A DNA stretch of 64,000 nucleotides from Burkholderiales bacterium Ga0077544 (GCA_001464355.1 LNEU01000033.1:248001-312000); one strand, 5' to 3'; counted from the stretch's first letter, positions 53,893 through 63,353 are shown. Program-made: numbers and translations. The notes: a model not told the origin generated them from the sequence alone.

Positions 53893-54621
53893 TCAGGCTG
53901 CTACGCCTAAAAATTGTTTCAGTTCAGGTGTTTGTGGATTTGCAAAGATGTCTTCCGGCGCACCTATCTCGTGTACTTTGCCTTGATGCATGAAGACCAC
54001 CCGATCGCAGACTTCGCGTGCGAAGCGCATCTCGTGCGTGACCATGATCAGCGTCATGCCTTCATCGGCCAAACTGCGCACCACGCTCAAAACTTCATTC
54101 ACCAATTCCGGATCGAGCGCCGAGGTGACTTCGTCGCATAACAAGGCTTGTGGTTGCATGCTGAGTGCGCGTGCGATGGCGACACGTTGTTGCTGGCCGC
54201 CGGAAAGTTGTTCCGGGAAGCTGTCGAATTTTTCACCCAAGCCCACGCGTTCCAGATTCTTGATCGCCAATGCGCGCGCATCTTTTTCCGACACGCCTTT
54301 GACGATCATCGGAGATATCATCACATTGCGCCCCACCGTCAAATGCGGGAAGAGATTGAACTGCTGAAAGATCATGCCAACCTTCAGACGCAGATTGCGC
54401 AACTCCAGTTCGCTTTTGCCGAGGTGCGCACCAGCGACACTGATCGCGCCTTCGTCTATGCTTTCCAGCCCGTTGATACAACGCAGCAAGGTACTTTTGC
54501 CGGAGCCGCTTTTGCCTATGATGGCAATCACTTCACCCGGATCGACATCCAGCCGGATGCCTTTCAGTACCTGATTGCTGCCGTAGCTTTTCTTGACGTT
54601 GTCAATGGCGATGAGCGGCAT
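53893..54621 (-). CDS. Polar amino-acid ABC transporter ATPase
   Basis: This 242-residue ABC ATPase (GlnQ/HisP class) has Walker A GKSGSGKST, Q-loop FQQFNLFPHLTV, signature LSGGQQQRVAIARAL, Walker B LLCDEVTSALDPE and the H-loop MVTHEM. It drives uptake with the two permeases and the binding protein upstream. ATG 54621 (MPLIAIDNVKKSYG) overlaps the permease stop by 20 bp; the longer frame from 54759 lies inside the permease. Confidence 0.95.
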   Translation of the reverse strand: MPLIAIDNVKKSYGSNQVLKGIRLDVDPGEVIAIIGKSGSGKSTLLRCINGLESIDEGAISVAGAHLGKSELELRNLRLKVGMIFQQFNLFPHLTVGRNVMISPMIVKGVSEKDARALAIKNLERVGLGEKFDSFPEQLSGGQQQRVAIARALSMQPQALLCDEVTSALDPELVNEVLSVVRSLADEGMTLIMVTHEMRFAREVCDRVVFMHQGKVHEIGAPEDIFANPQTPELKQFLGVAA

Positions 54622-55258
54622 GGAATTTCCTTTCCAGAAATTGGCTGTACTTGGACAAAGGCCAGCAGAGTATGAAATAGAAGAAGCCCGCCGCTGCATA
54701 AACGGTGAATGGCATGAAGGTCGCGTTGGTAATGACGGTTGCTGCTTTTGACAATTCAACGAAGCCGATGATTGAAGTTACTGCCGTGCCTTTGATGATC
54801 TGCACGCTGAACCCGATGGTCGGTGGAATCGCTATGCGCAATGCCTGCGGCAAAATCACGTAACGCATTTGCTGTACGTAATTCATTGCCAGCACCGACG
54901 ATGCTTCCCACTGCCCTTTTGGAATCGCCTCTACGCAGCCGCGCCAGATTTCTGCAAGAAACGATGCGCTCCACAAGGTCAGCGTCAAGCCTGCAGCCAG
55001 CCACGCCGGTACTTCGATACCGAATAAGGCAACGCCGAAGAATACGAGGAACAATTGCATCAGCAAGGGTGTGCCTTGAAACACTTCGATATAAACACGC
55101 GCGAAATTACGCAAGGCTTTGTGCTTCGACGAGCGTATGAATAAAATCAGCAAGCCCAGCATGCCACCCAAGACGAAGGTTGCGAGCGACAATACGATAG
55201 TCCAGCGTCCGGCCAGCAATAGATTGCGCAGGATGTCCCACAGTGAAAAGGAAATCAT
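54602..55258 (-). CDS. Amino-acid ABC transporter permease (second)
   Basis: This 218-residue inner-membrane protein of the HisM/GlnP type has about five helices and the EAA loop ...SFLAEIWRGCVEAIPKGQWE, where the ATPase docks. Its start overlaps the stop of the other permease by 4 bp (ATGA), a mark of tight coupling. Confidence 0.93.
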   Translation of the reverse strand: MISFSLWDILRNLLLAGRWTIVLSLATFVLGGMLGLLILFIRSSKHKALRNFARVYIEVFQGTPLLMQLFLVFFGVALFGIEVPAWLAAGLTLTLWSASFLAEIWRGCVEAIPKGQWEASSVLAMNYVQQMRYVILPQALRIAIPPTIGFSVQIIKGTAVTSIIGFVELSKAATVITNATFMPFTVYAAAGFFYFILCWPLSKYSQFLERKFHAAHRH

Positions 55259-55926
55259 GATGGCTTCCTCCCTACGATGAAGTGGGTGCCTATCAATCGC
55301 AATATCTGCCGCAGAATAATTGCCAGCACCAGATAGATTGCTGTCGCCACCAGATATGCTTCAAACGCGCGGAAGTTACGGCCCTGTATAAAGTTTGCTG
55401 CGAACGATAATTCTTCGACAGCGATTTGCGAACACACGGCAGAACCCAACATCACGATCACAATTTGACTGGATAAAGCCGGCCAGATTTTTTGCAGCGC
55501 GGGCCGCAAGATGATGTGCCGAAATATCTGTACGCGTGTCATCGACAAGCTGAGCGCTGCTTCAATTTGTCCACGTGCGACGGCGACCACGCCAGCGCGA
55601 ATGATCTCGGTGCTGTAGGCGCCCAGATTGATGATCATGGTCAGCAGCGCCGCCTGCATTTCCGTGATTTGCACACCTATGCTGGGCAGGCCAAAGAATA
55701 TAAAAAATAGCTGGATCAGAAATGGTGTGTTGCGTATCAACTCAACGTAGGCGCTAACGATGGGCCGCAGCCAGCGCGGCCCCTGGGTACGCGCCCACGC
55801 GCCGAAGATGCCGACTGCGACACCAAGCACGCCGCCGACTGCAATCAATTCCACCGTAGTGATCACGCCCTTGATGAGGACGCCGGTGTAATCGAAGGTC
55901 GACAGAAAATCAAATTGGTAAGCCAT
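55255..55926 (-). CDS. Amino-acid ABC transporter permease (first)
   Basis: This 223-residue permease of the HisQ/GlnP type has an EAA motif (YSTEIIRAGVVAVARGQIEA). It forms the heterodimeric channel with the adjacent permease. It lies 84 bp downstream of the binding-protein gene. Confidence 0.93.
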   Translation of the reverse strand: MAYQFDFLSTFDYTGVLIKGVITTVELIAVGGVLGVAVGIFGAWARTQGPRWLRPIVSAYVELIRNTPFLIQLFFIFFGLPSIGVQITEMQAALLTMIINLGAYSTEIIRAGVVAVARGQIEAALSLSMTRVQIFRHIILRPALQKIWPALSSQIVIVMLGSAVCSQIAVEELSFAANFIQGRNFRAFEAYLVATAIYLVLAIILRQILRLIGTHFIVGRKPS

Positions 55927-56010
55927 GATGTGCCCACTTCCTGCTAGGTATGTGCATTCCAGACCAGCTTTATTTATGCATCCGCAGCCGTGGCTACGGA
56001 TGCGCCTTCT

Positions 56011-56790
56011 TTACAGATTGGCCGGCAATGGCAGACCCAGCCATTTTTCAGTCAATGCGCTGAGTGAACCGTCTTTCTTCGCTTGCGCGATGATAGCGTT
56101 CACTTTTTCCTGCAATTTTTCTTCGCCTTTATTCATGCCGATCGAGCATGGCGAATCCTTGATCAGGAATTTTGTTTCTGGCTTCTTCGGTGGATTTTTC
56201 GCGATGATGGCAGCAGCGATCACGTTGCCGGTTGCAACCAGTTGTACCTGGTTAGACAAGAAGGAACTGATAGTGCCGTTGTTGTCTTCATAGCGTTTGA
56301 TGGTTGCTGTCGCTGGAGCGATCTTCGACAGTTCCAGATCTTCAACCGAGCCACGCGTAACGCCAATAGTTTTGCCCGCCAGATCTGCTGGGCTCGCGAC
56401 TTTTTGATCAGCCGGACCGAAGACGCCGTTGAAGAATGGTGCGTAGGCAGCGCTGAAGTCGATGACTTTTTCACGCTCTGGATTTTTACCCATGCTGGAA
56501 ATCACCAAATCAACTTTTTTCGTTTGCAGATATGGAATGCGATTGGCGCTGGTGACGGGAATCAATTCAACTTTGACGCCGAGTTTTTTCGCGATCAATG
56601 CTGCGACATCGATATCCAGGCCTTGCGGTTTCATGTCGGTGGTGACAGAGCCGAATGGTGGGAAATCTTGCGGTACGGCGACGCGCAGTACGCCTTTTTT
56701 CTGAATATCGTCGAGCGCATCGGCGCGGGCAAAGCTGGCGAACAAAAGAGCGCCGGCCATCAGGCCGATCAGGATTTTAGAGAGCTTCAT
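56011..56790 (-). CDS. Periplasmic amino-acid-type solute-binding protein
   Basis: This is a 259-residue family 3 binding protein with a signal peptide (MKLSKILIGLMAGALLFASF..ARA). KKGVLRVAVPQDFPPFGSVT, GLDIDVAALIAKKLGVKVEL and LQTKKVDLVISSMGKNPERE are typical of the polar amino acid class. It delivers substrate to the permeases. Its start overlaps the GntR gene stop by 4 bp, so the regulator and transporter are one transcript. Confidence 0.94.
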   Translation of the reverse strand: MKLSKILIGLMAGALLFASFARADALDDIQKKGVLRVAVPQDFPPFGSVTTDMKPQGLDIDVAALIAKKLGVKVELIPVTSANRIPYLQTKKVDLVISSMGKNPEREKVIDFSAAYAPFFNGVFGPADQKVASPADLAGKTIGVTRGSVEDLELSKIAPATATIKRYEDNNGTISSFLSNQVQLVATGNVIAAAIIAKNPPKKPETKFLIKDSPCSIGMNKGEEKLQEKVNAIIAQAKKDGSLSALTEKWLGLPLPANL

Positions 56791-57632
56791 TTTTTCATTT
56801 CCTTTCCAGGTGAATACGAAGAGATGTGCGACAGGGATGACGAGATGTTTGCTGCAGCGGCCGCTCGGCTCGTCTTTATCCGTGCGGTGGTTTTGTTTGC
56901 TACTGGTTTTCTGGTGGCGCTGGATGCCGACTTCGATTTCTTGGCTGCAGAAACCGGCGTCAATGCAGTGCGCAATGCGTTGAGCGGATCGCTGGGTGCG
57001 ACCTCGTACAAGGTGCTTTCGACAATTTGCAAATGGTCCAGCATCAGTCGTTCGGCTTCGTCGATGTCGCCGCTTTCCAGTGCGGCGACGATGTGTACGT
57101 GGTCTTCGCAGGAATCCACGGCTTGCGACGATGACTGGCGCAACATCGCGGTCAGCGTGGTGCGTGCGGTGAGGTCACGCAGGGTTTCGGATAACAGGTT
57201 GTTGCCCAGGCATTCGCACAGGCAAACATGGAAATCGCCCAGCAAATAACTGCGTGCGCCTACGTCGTCACCGGCAATCGCCGCCTGCTCGCGGGCGATG
57301 TGGTCACGCAACTGAGCGATCGCATCTTTGCTTAACGGCTTGGCATGACGCAACAGACCGAGTTCGATCACGCGACGTGCTTCAAATGCTTCGCGCGCTT
57401 CGCTGGCGGTCGGTTCGATGACGAACCAGCCGCGTCGTGCACTGACCATCACGATGCCGCGTGTTGCCAGACGCATCAATGCTTCGCGGATTAATGTGCG
57501 CGAGACGCCAAACAGATCAGCCAGCTGCTGCTCGCCGAGCCTGGTGCCGGGCGCGAGTTGTTTGGCCAGAATCGCTTCCGTAATGCGGGCCGCGATCTGG
57601 ATCGATGATTTGAGGGATTGTTCTGAAGTCAT
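56787..57632 (-). CDS. GntR-family (FCD) transcriptional regulator with basic C-terminal tail
   Basis: This is a 281-residue regulator. The GntR winged helix is at residues about 12-75 (LAPGTRLGEQQLADLFGVSR, RLATRGIVMVSARRGWFVIE), and an FCD ligand domain follows (FEARRVIELGLLRHA, DFHVCLCECLGNNLL, DHVHIVAALESGDIDEAERL). Residues about 225-281 form a non-family Lys/Ser/Ala tail (AAKKSKSASSATRKPVANKT), similar to histone-H1-like tails. It leads the operon and overlaps the binding-protein gene. Two FCD-type operators lie right upstream, so it probably represses itself and the transporter until a ligand (possibly the imported compound) binds. Confidence 0.9.
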   Translation of the reverse strand: MTSEQSLKSSIQIAARITEAILAKQLAPGTRLGEQQLADLFGVSRTLIREALMRLATRGIVMVSARRGWFVIEPTASEAREAFEARRVIELGLLRHAKPLSKDAIAQLRDHIAREQAAIAGDDVGARSYLLGDFHVCLCECLGNNLLSETLRDLTARTTLTAMLRQSSSQAVDSCEDHVHIVAALESGDIDEAERLMLDHLQIVESTLYEVAPSDPLNALRTALTPVSAAKKSKSASSATRKPVANKTTARIKTSRAAAAANISSSLSHISSYSPGKEMKK

Positions 57633-57644
57633 GCCCGAGCTTCA

Positions 57645-57659
57645 GCAAATTACATGCCA
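57645..57659 (-). promoter_or_regulatory. Possible sigma-54 promoter of the transporter operon
   Basis: The minus strand reads TGGCATGTAATTTGC, differing from TGGCACGN4TTGC by one base and with the required GG-N10-GC spacing. However, the start site would fall at about 57633, one base before the ATG at 57632, giving an almost leaderless mRNA. Either the operon is leaderless, translation begins later, or the match is by chance. Confidence 0.35.
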
Positions 57660-57690
57660 ATCTTGTGGACAAGTCTGGTATACAAGATTG
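57658..57690. promoter_or_regulatory. Tandem FCD/FadR-type operators in front of the GntR gene
   Basis: Two 12-bp sites, CTTGTGGACAAG (57662-57673) and CTGGTATACAAG (57675-57686), both fit the FadR-subfamily TNGTNxACNA pattern and start 13 bp apart. They lie inside a larger perfect dyad CAATCTTGT...ACAAGATTG (57658-57666 and 57682-57690). The sites cover the region 26-58 bp before the gntR start and overlap the possible -24 element, as expected for an autorepressor. Confidence 0.75.
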
Positions 57691-58011
57691 AAAGTACGAC
57701 ATTTCTCTATGAAGTCGCTGCAAAAAACATGACGGAAATGGCGTGGTCAGTGGGTCGATTATTCAGTATTCAGGATCACCATACGGGTGCAATGACGGGT
57801 TTTGGTGCGGTCTTCATTATTTGCCGACATCTTTAGTGCACGCGTCTTGATTGCAGAAGCGCTACGAGGTTGCCGTCTTGATCAGGTCGTTTGCGCGAAG
57901 AGTTTCAACATGCGATGGACACGAAGATGCCCTTAAGTTTCCTTAATAGAACTTGTAGGCGGTTTAACGGACTAATTGATGCAAGTAAACTTCTTACATG
58001 AGGGAATGACA
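57691..58011. other. Divergent spacer upstream of the BOF protein gene
   Basis: The remaining 321 bp between the operators and the BOF-protein start contain no convincing gene or hairpin; the promoter of the BOF gene must lie here. Confidence 0.4.
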
Positions 58012-58374
58012 ATGAAACAAACAACCATCGCGGCCTGCGTGATTGCTTTTGCTGCTGCTGGCTATGCATCAATTGCATCGGCACAGTATGTCGGCCCTAC
58101 GACGCAAGTGACGATGACTTCCATCGCCGAGATTCTCAAACAGCCGGTGGACGATCAGCCGGTGGTGCTGCGCGGTTTTCTCGTCAAAAAAGTAGGAAAT
58201 GAAAAATACCTGTTTTCTGACGGGAAATCAGAAATCAGGGTGGATATTGATGACAAGATTTTCGTCAATACCAAGGTCGATGCAAAAACCAAAGTCGAAA
58301 TACGGGGCGAGGTTGAAAAGGATTTTCTGGAAACTCCAGAAATCGATGTGGATGTCCTGACGTTGGTGAAGTAG
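58012..58374 (+). CDS. Periplasmic BOF-fold stress-tolerance protein (YgiW/YdeI family)
   Basis: This 120-residue exported protein has a signal peptide (MKQTTIAACVIAFAAAGYAS, cleaved near SIASA). The OB-fold domain has the pattern TSIAEILKQPVDDQPVVLRG, KYLFSDGKSEIRVDID and ETPEIDVDVLTLVK. The family is exported and tied to tolerance of oxidative, acid or antimicrobial stress in enterics; exact activity unknown. ATG 58012 has a GAGGGAATG ribosome region. Confidence 0.88.
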   Translation: MKQTTIAACVIAFAAAGYASIASAQYVGPTTQVTMTSIAEILKQPVDDQPVVLRGFLVKKVGNEKYLFSDGKSEIRVDIDDKIFVNTKVDAKTKVEIRGEVEKDFLETPEIDVDVLTLVK

Positions 58375-58583
58375 TACTGTCGTCGCAAAAAGTAGCTGCC
58401 TGCAGGCGTGGCCGATGCCGCACTTGCGAGGCGTGCATTAAAGATTGCAGTTAAACGTTGGCAGAACATTACCGCATCGGCAGTCACCACTCGCAGGTAT
58501 GTTCCTTCGCCTGAAGCTTGGGTATACTGTCGATTCAAATACTGAAGGCGATGAGGCACGCTACGATGCCTGTAGGAGAATTT

Positions 58584-58661
58584 ATGAACACAAAGTGGAG
58601 AATCATCGTGTCGATAGCTGTGATCGCTATATCGGCAATCACTTTATATGCAAATCCGTAA
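58584..58661 (+). CDS. 25-aa membrane micro-protein
   Basis: The frame starts MNTKWRIIVSIAVIAISAIT and ends with YANP. It has a good ribosome site (GTAGGAG, then ATG 58584) and one hydrophobic helix with basic residues in front. A strong terminator lies about 90 bp further on. The function is unknown. Support is weaker than for the 19-aa gene at 40820 because the terminator is shared with ahpF. Confidence 0.5.
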   Translation: MNTKWRIIVSIAVIAISAITLYANP

Positions 58662-58752
58662 GGACTGCGGCTCTTCCATTTGTTGGAGCGTAGACCCTTG
58701 ATAAGGCACTCTCCGCGCGAGAAAATGGTAGGGATGTTTTATCAAGCGCAAT

Positions 58753-58780
58753 AAAAAAGCCGCATTGCTGCGGCTTTTTT
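58753..58780. terminator. Bidirectional terminator between the micro-ORF and ahpF
   Basis: A perfect 12-bp stem AAAAAAGCCGCA / TGCGGCTTTTTT with a TTGC loop lies 16 bp after the ahpF stop (minus strand) and can also end plus-strand transcripts. Confidence 0.9.
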
Positions 58781-58796
58781 ATTTGGTGCTGAGCAC

Positions 58797-60392
58797 TCAG
58801 GCAGTAACGGCTTCATCCTTGACGGCAACGACTTCATCTTCCGTATCCGAACTGCGGATCAGATGATCGAAGGCGCTCAACGCTGCTTTTGCTCCTTCGC
58901 CGACAGCAATCACGATCTGCTTGTACGGCACAGTCGTGACATCGCCTGCAGCAAAGACGCCAGGCACTGAAGTCTGACCACGGGCATCGACTTCGATTTC
59001 ACCGTGACGCGACAAGGCAACTGTACCTTTTAACCATTCCGTGTTGGGTACCAGGCCGATCTGGATGAAGACGCCTTCCAGTTCCACTGTCTTGAGCTCT
59101 TCGGATTTTCTATCCTTGTAGACCAAAGCATTGACCTTTTTGCCGTCGCCGGTGATTTCCGTCGTTTGTGCCGACGTGATCACGGTCACGTTGGGCAGGC
59201 TGTGCAACTTGCGTTGCAACACGGCGTCTGCCCGCAATGCCGCATCGTATTCGATCAATGTGACGTGACCGACGATACCGGCCAGATCGATTGCCGCTTC
59301 GACACCGGAGTTGCCGCCGCCAACGACCGCTACCCGTTTACCCTTGAACAGCGGACCGTCGCAATGCGGGCAATAGGCCACACCGTGGTTACGGTATTCG
59401 GCTTCGCCCGGCACGTTGATGGTTCTCCAGCGTGCGCCGGTGGCGAGGATCACGGTCTTGCTTTTCAGCGAGCCGCCATCTTTCAGCTTGATCTCGATTA
59501 ACTTGCCCGGCACCAGCTCGGCAGCCATTTGCACATTCATGATGTCAACTTCATAGCTGCGTACATGCTGTTCCAGCGCGACGGCAAATTTAGGGCCATC
59601 GGTTTCCTGCACCGAGACGAAGTTCTCGATCGCCAGCGTATCCAGCGTCTGACCGCCGAAGCGTTCGGACACGACGCCGGTGCGTATGCCTTTGCGTGCT
59701 GCGTAGATCGCTGCTGCTGCGCCCGCAGGTCCGCCGCCGATGATCAAGACATCGTACGGTGCTTTTGCGCTCAGCTCTGCTTGCTTGCGCTTGTTACCGC
59801 CGGTGTCGAGCTTGGCGAGTATCTGTTCGATGCTGACGCGACCGGACTCGAACGGTTGCCCGTTCATGAACGTGGTCGGCACGGCCATGATTTCGCGTTC
59901 CTTGACTTCGTCCTGGAACAAACCGCCATCGATCGTGACAGCACGAATGCGTGGGTTGATCAAGGCCATGACGTTAAACGCTTGCACGACTTCCGGGCAG
60001 TTATGGCACGACAAGGACATATAGGTTTCGAAGGTGTAGTCGCCGTCCAGATTACGGATCTGTTCGATGACCGAGTCTTCGAGCTTCAATGGATGGCCGC
60101 CGGTTTGCAGCAATGCCAGTACCAGTGAAGTGAATTCATGGCCCATTGGAATTGCGGCGAACTGTATGCCGGCGTGTTCATTTGGACGTTTGATAACGAA
60201 AGAAGGTTTGCGCTCGTCGTCCTCGGTGCGCTCGACCAGAGTGATCTTGTCGGTCAACACAACGATTTCTTGCAGCAACTCCTGCAACTCACGAGATTTG
60301 TCGCTGCCATCTAGTGACGCGACGATCTCGATCGGTTGCACGATCTTTTCCAAATAAGCGGTTAATTGGGTTTTGAGATTGGCATCCAACAT
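58797..60392 (-). CDS. ahpF: Alkyl hydroperoxide reductase subunit F
   Basis: This 531-residue NADH-dependent flavoprotein reduces AhpC. The N-terminal double thioredoxin-like domain carries C129HNC132 ([11 protein letters not shown]). The FAD motif is [20 protein letters not shown], the redox pair CPHC lies in [15 protein letters not shown], the NADH motif is [17 protein letters not shown], and the end has [21 protein letters not shown]. Slightly longer than the 521-aa E. coli protein. ATG 60392 ([10 protein letters not shown]) with GCAGGGACC upstream is preferred to the upstream frame from 60575. Forms an operon with ahpC (125-bp gap with a hairpin). Confidence 0.97.
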   Translation of the reverse strand: MLDANLKTQLTAYLEKIVQPIEIVASLDGSDKSRELQELLQEIVVLTDKITLVERTEDDERKPSFVIKRPNEHAGIQFAAIPMGHEFTSLVLALLQTGGHPLKLEDSVIEQIRNLDGDYTFETYMSLSCHNCPEVVQAFNVMALINPRIRAVTIDGGLFQDEVKEREIMAVPTTFMNGQPFESGRVSIEQILAKLDTGGNKRKQAELSAKAPYDVLIIGGGPAGAAAAIYAARKGIRTGVVSERFGGQTLDTLAIENFVSVQETDGPKFAVALEQHVRSYEVDIMNVQMAAELVPGKLIEIKLKDGGSLKSKTVILATGARWRTINVPGEAEYRNHGVAYCPHCDGPLFKGKRVAVVGGGNSGVEAAIDLAGIVGHVTLIEYDAALRADAVLQRKLHSLPNVTVITSAQTTEITGDGKKVNALVYKDRKSEELKTVELEGVFIQIGLVPNTEWLKGTVALSRHGEIEVDARGQTSVPGVFAAGDVTTVPYKQIVIAVGEGAKAALSAFDHLIRSSDTEDEVVAVKDEAVTA

Positions 60393-60433
60393 GATGGTCC
60401 CTGCTTTCTTTACAGTTTGATAGAGGTCTTGCA

Positions 60434-60457
60434 CGTCCGGACCACATGGTCCGGACG
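60434..60457 (-). repeat. Perfect hairpin between ahpC and ahpF
   Basis: CGTCCGGACCA (60434-60444) pairs with TGGTCCGGACG (60447-60457). It is GC-rich with no T-run, so full termination is unlikely. It could slow or process the transcript, which would suit the need for more AhpC than AhpF. Confidence 0.6.
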
Positions 60458-60517
60458 GTACTGCAGTTACAGAATGATTACTGAACGACTGCTTATTACT
60501 GCAACTTGGACTACAAC

Positions 60518-61081
60518 TTAGATTTTGCCGACCAGATCCAGCGATGGAGCGATGGTTTTTTCGCCTTCTTTCCATTTAGCTGGGCAGACTTCGTTTGGAT
60601 GCTCGGCAACATATTTCGCTGCCTTCAGCTTGCGCAGTGTTTCGGACACGTCACGAGCGATTGCATTGTCGTGAACTTCCATGGTCTTGATCACGCCTTC
60701 CGGATTGATGACGAAGGTGCCGCGCAATGCCAGACCAGCTTCAGGGATGTGCACGCCGAATGCGTTGGTCAGGGCATGGGTTGGATCGCCAACCAATGGG
60801 AACTTGGCTTTGCCAACTGCTGGCGATGTTTCATGCCAGACTTTGTGCGAGAAGTGGGTGTCGGTGGTGACGATGTAAACTTCTGCGCCCAGTTTCTGGA
60901 ATTCTGCATAGCTGTCAGCTGCATCTTCAACTTCGGTTGGGCAGTTAAAGGTAAAAGCGGCTGGCATGAAAATCAGTACCGACCATTTGCCTTTCAACGA
61001 TTGCTCGGTGACTTCAATGAACTTGCCGTTATGGAAAGCTTGGGTCTTAAAGGGTTGGACTTGGGTGTTGATAAGGGACAT
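60518..61081 (-). CDS. ahpC: Alkyl hydroperoxide reductase subunit C (peroxiredoxin)
   Basis: This 187-residue typical 2-Cys peroxiredoxin reduces H2O2 and organic peroxides. The peroxidatic Cys47 is in [14 protein letters not shown] and the resolving Cys in [12 protein letters not shown] near the C-terminus. Length matches the E. coli AhpC. ahpF follows 125 bp later. Confidence 0.97.
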   Translation of the reverse strand: MSLINTQVQPFKTQAFHNGKFIEVTEQSLKGKWSVLIFMPAAFTFNCPTEVEDAADSYAEFQKLGAEVYIVTTDTHFSHKVWHETSPAVGKAKFPLVGDPTHALTNAFGVHIPEAGLALRGTFVINPEGVIKTMEVHDNAIARDVSETLRKLKAAKYVAEHPNEVCPAKWKEGEKTIAPSLDLVGKI

Positions 61082-61449
61082 GTCGTGTTTCCTTTAGGGG
61101 TTAAAAATTGGTGTGAGTACGAATAATAGAGGGTCATCCATTATTTGTATAATTGATTTACTTTAGTCTTTCGATTTGTTTTCGCTATCGACTTGGCTGT
61201 TAGCTAGTCAAATTTGATAACGAACTGGCTATTATGCAGGCTTACGGCTTTTGGTGTTGCCGCGCCGAGTAAGCGTACGCGGAATCCTCGGGATAGTGCG
61301 CATTTGCTTCGCTATGCTCTAGTTACACTGGGCCAGTAGCACCCAACTTCAATAGGTTGGTGATGATTTGCATATACGCATAAGCTTGCCAGCCCTTGCT
61401 TTAAGCGGCGTCAGACCGCATGTATATGACTAAGCGAAAGGACAGTTTC
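61082..61449. other. Divergent ahpC / pirin spacer
   Basis: This 368-bp region should hold the peroxide-responsive ahpC promoter and that of the pirin gene. I looked for an OxyR site and found only fragments of the ATAG/CTAT pattern (near 61190-61240), too weak to call. No gene was seen. Confidence 0.45.
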
Positions 61450-62316
61450 ATGAAAAAAGTCATCAATGTATCCGACGCGCCACGCCCACATTGGGTCGGT
61501 GACGGCTTCCCGGTGCGCTCACTGTTTTCGTATCACAGCCACGGCAAACAACTCAGTCCCTTCCTGTTGCTCGACTATGCCGGGCCGGCTGAATTTGGGG
61601 CCTCCGATCATCCGCCCGGCGTCGGTTCGCACCCGCATCGCGGCTTTGAAACGGTCACTATCGTCTACAAGGGCGAAGTCGAACATCGCGATTCCACAGG
61701 CAAAGGTGGCGTGATTGGTCCCGGTGATGTGCAATGGATGACGGCTGGCTCCGGCATCCTGCATCAGGAATTTCATTCCGAAGCATTCACGCGTTCGGGC
61801 GGTGCGCTGGAGATGGTGCAGCTATGGGTCAATTTACCGGCCAAGGATAAAATGGCGCCGCCCGGCTACCAGGCTATCGTCAATAACGATATTCCTGTCG
61901 TGGCTTTGCAGAATGATGCAGGCAGCTTGCGTGTTATCGCCGGCGAATACGACGGTCATGCCGGGCCAGCGCATACTTTCACACCTATGCAAGTGTGGGA
62001 TGTGAATCTCAAGCAAGGCAGCGCGACAGAGTTCTCGCTGACCGAAGGCTGGAACTCGGCATTGATCGTGTTGCACGGCACGGTCTTGGTCAATGGCGCA
62101 AGCGTCGCGCGCGAGGCGCAAATGGTCTTGCTGGATAGCGCAGGCAGCAAGGTTGCTATAGAAGCGAATAGTGATGCGGTTTTCTTGATACTCAGTGGCG
62201 AAGCGATTAACGAAGAAATCGTTGGTCACGGCCCCTTCGTGATGAATAGCCAGGCTGAAATCATTCAGGCTATTGATGATTTCAATAACGGTCGCTTTGC
62301 ACAGATACCTGCTTAA
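61450..62316 (+). CDS. Pirin-family protein
   Basis: This 288-residue bicupin protein has the pirin metal-binding block GVGSHPHRGFETVTIVYKGE with His ligands, followed by QWMTAGSGILHQEFHSEAF and LEMVQLWVNLPAKDK. Family members bind Fe and some act as quercetin 2,3-dioxygenases or redox-linked regulators. ATG 61450 with AAAGGACAG upstream is the best start; ATG 61426 is possible. It stands opposite the ahpC operon. Confidence 0.92.
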   Translation: MKKVINVSDAPRPHWVGDGFPVRSLFSYHSHGKQLSPFLLLDYAGPAEFGASDHPPGVGSHPHRGFETVTIVYKGEVEHRDSTGKGGVIGPGDVQWMTAGSGILHQEFHSEAFTRSGGALEMVQLWVNLPAKDKMAPPGYQAIVNNDIPVVALQNDAGSLRVIAGEYDGHAGPAHTFTPMQVWDVNLKQGSATEFSLTEGWNSALIVLHGTVLVNGASVAREAQMVLLDSAGSKVAIEANSDAVFLILSGEAINEEIVGHGPFVMNSQAEIIQAIDDFNNGRFAQIPA

Positions 62317-62522
62317 GCCTGTGTAAAAGAAAAATCGTGCACGTTCTGTCCGTATGATTTTCTTTTGCCGAAGCGCCTCTTCGTGTGTCTCGATGCAGGT
62401 GGTCACACGAATCTCTTAGACTCAAGCCGGACATAGCGCAGCTTATGACTTTATAATTTGCGCCACTATTTACACGGCGACGTGCGAAGCGCATCCAATT
62501 TCAGATTTCATTGCAAGGCAAT

Positions 62523-63287
62523 ATGAATACTCCGTCTAACAAAGTTACTCATTCAGGTATCAGCGCCGCCGAATGGCAAGTGCGCGTTGATCTCGCAGCT
62601 TGCTATCACCTCTGCGCGTTGAAAAACTGGGACGACCTGATCTATACGCATATTTCCGCGACTGTGCCAGGCGAAGACAATCACTTTTTGATCAATCCAT
62701 TTGGTTTGCGCTTTGAAGAAATCACCGCATCCAATCTGGTCAAGATCGATTTGCAAGGCAAAATCATCGGCGATCAAAACGTGCGTGTGAACGTGACCGG
62801 TTTTGCGATTCATGGCGCAGTACACAGTGCACGCAAGGATGCGATGTGCGTCATGCATTTGCATAATGAAAATGGCGTCGCGGTTGGCATGCAGCAAGGC
62901 GGCTTGCTGCCTTTGTCGCAACATGCGATGCGCTTTTACCAGCAGATGGGATATCACGATTACGAAGGTTTGGCCTTATCTCTCGTCGAACAGACGCGAC
63001 TGATTGAACGTCTGGGTGATTATCCGGCGATGCTGTTGCGCAATCACGGCACGCTGATCAGCGGTCGCACGATTGCTGAAGCTTATGTGTTGATGGATAC
63101 ACTGGACAAGGCGTGTGCCTTCCAGTTGAAGGCGCAGTCCGGCGGCGGCCTATTGAATATTCCATCGCCCGCAGTCTGTGCAAAAACCTACAAGGAATTG
63201 CTGGGCGACGGTTCGCCCGAAGGCATACTCGAATGGCCTGCATTGTTGCGCAAGCTGGACGCAGTATCGCCATCCTATCGACATTAA
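62523..63287 (+). CDS. Class II aldolase/adducin-family protein
   Basis: This 254-residue metal-dependent protein has HISATVPGEDNHFLINPFGL, CVMHLHNENGVAVGMQQGGL (metal His pair) and MLLRNHGTLISGRTIAEAYV, all hallmarks of the fuculose-aldolase/adducin domain. Enzymes of this group cleave or rearrange phosphorylated sugars, but many of this cytosolic subtype are uncharacterised. ATG 62523 is preferred over the TTG at 62511. Confidence 0.92.
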   Translation: MNTPSNKVTHSGISAAEWQVRVDLAACYHLCALKNWDDLIYTHISATVPGEDNHFLINPFGLRFEEITASNLVKIDLQGKIIGDQNVRVNVTGFAIHGAVHSARKDAMCVMHLHNENGVAVGMQQGGLLPLSQHAMRFYQQMGYHDYEGLALSLVEQTRLIERLGDYPAMLLRNHGTLISGRTIAEAYVLMDTLDKACAFQLKAQSGGGLLNIPSPAVCAKTYKELLGDGSPEGILEWPALLRKLDAVSPSYRH

Positions 63288-63353
63288 ATCGCTAGCAGCT
63301 CAACTCATTCGCCTTGTTTCAGAATTTTATTGATTAACCGAAAAGGAAAACCC

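Noticed and set aside
61082-61250. OxyR site in front of ahpC
   Set aside because: Only partial ATAG/CTAT halves with wrong spacing were seen; expected biologically but not supported by the sequence.
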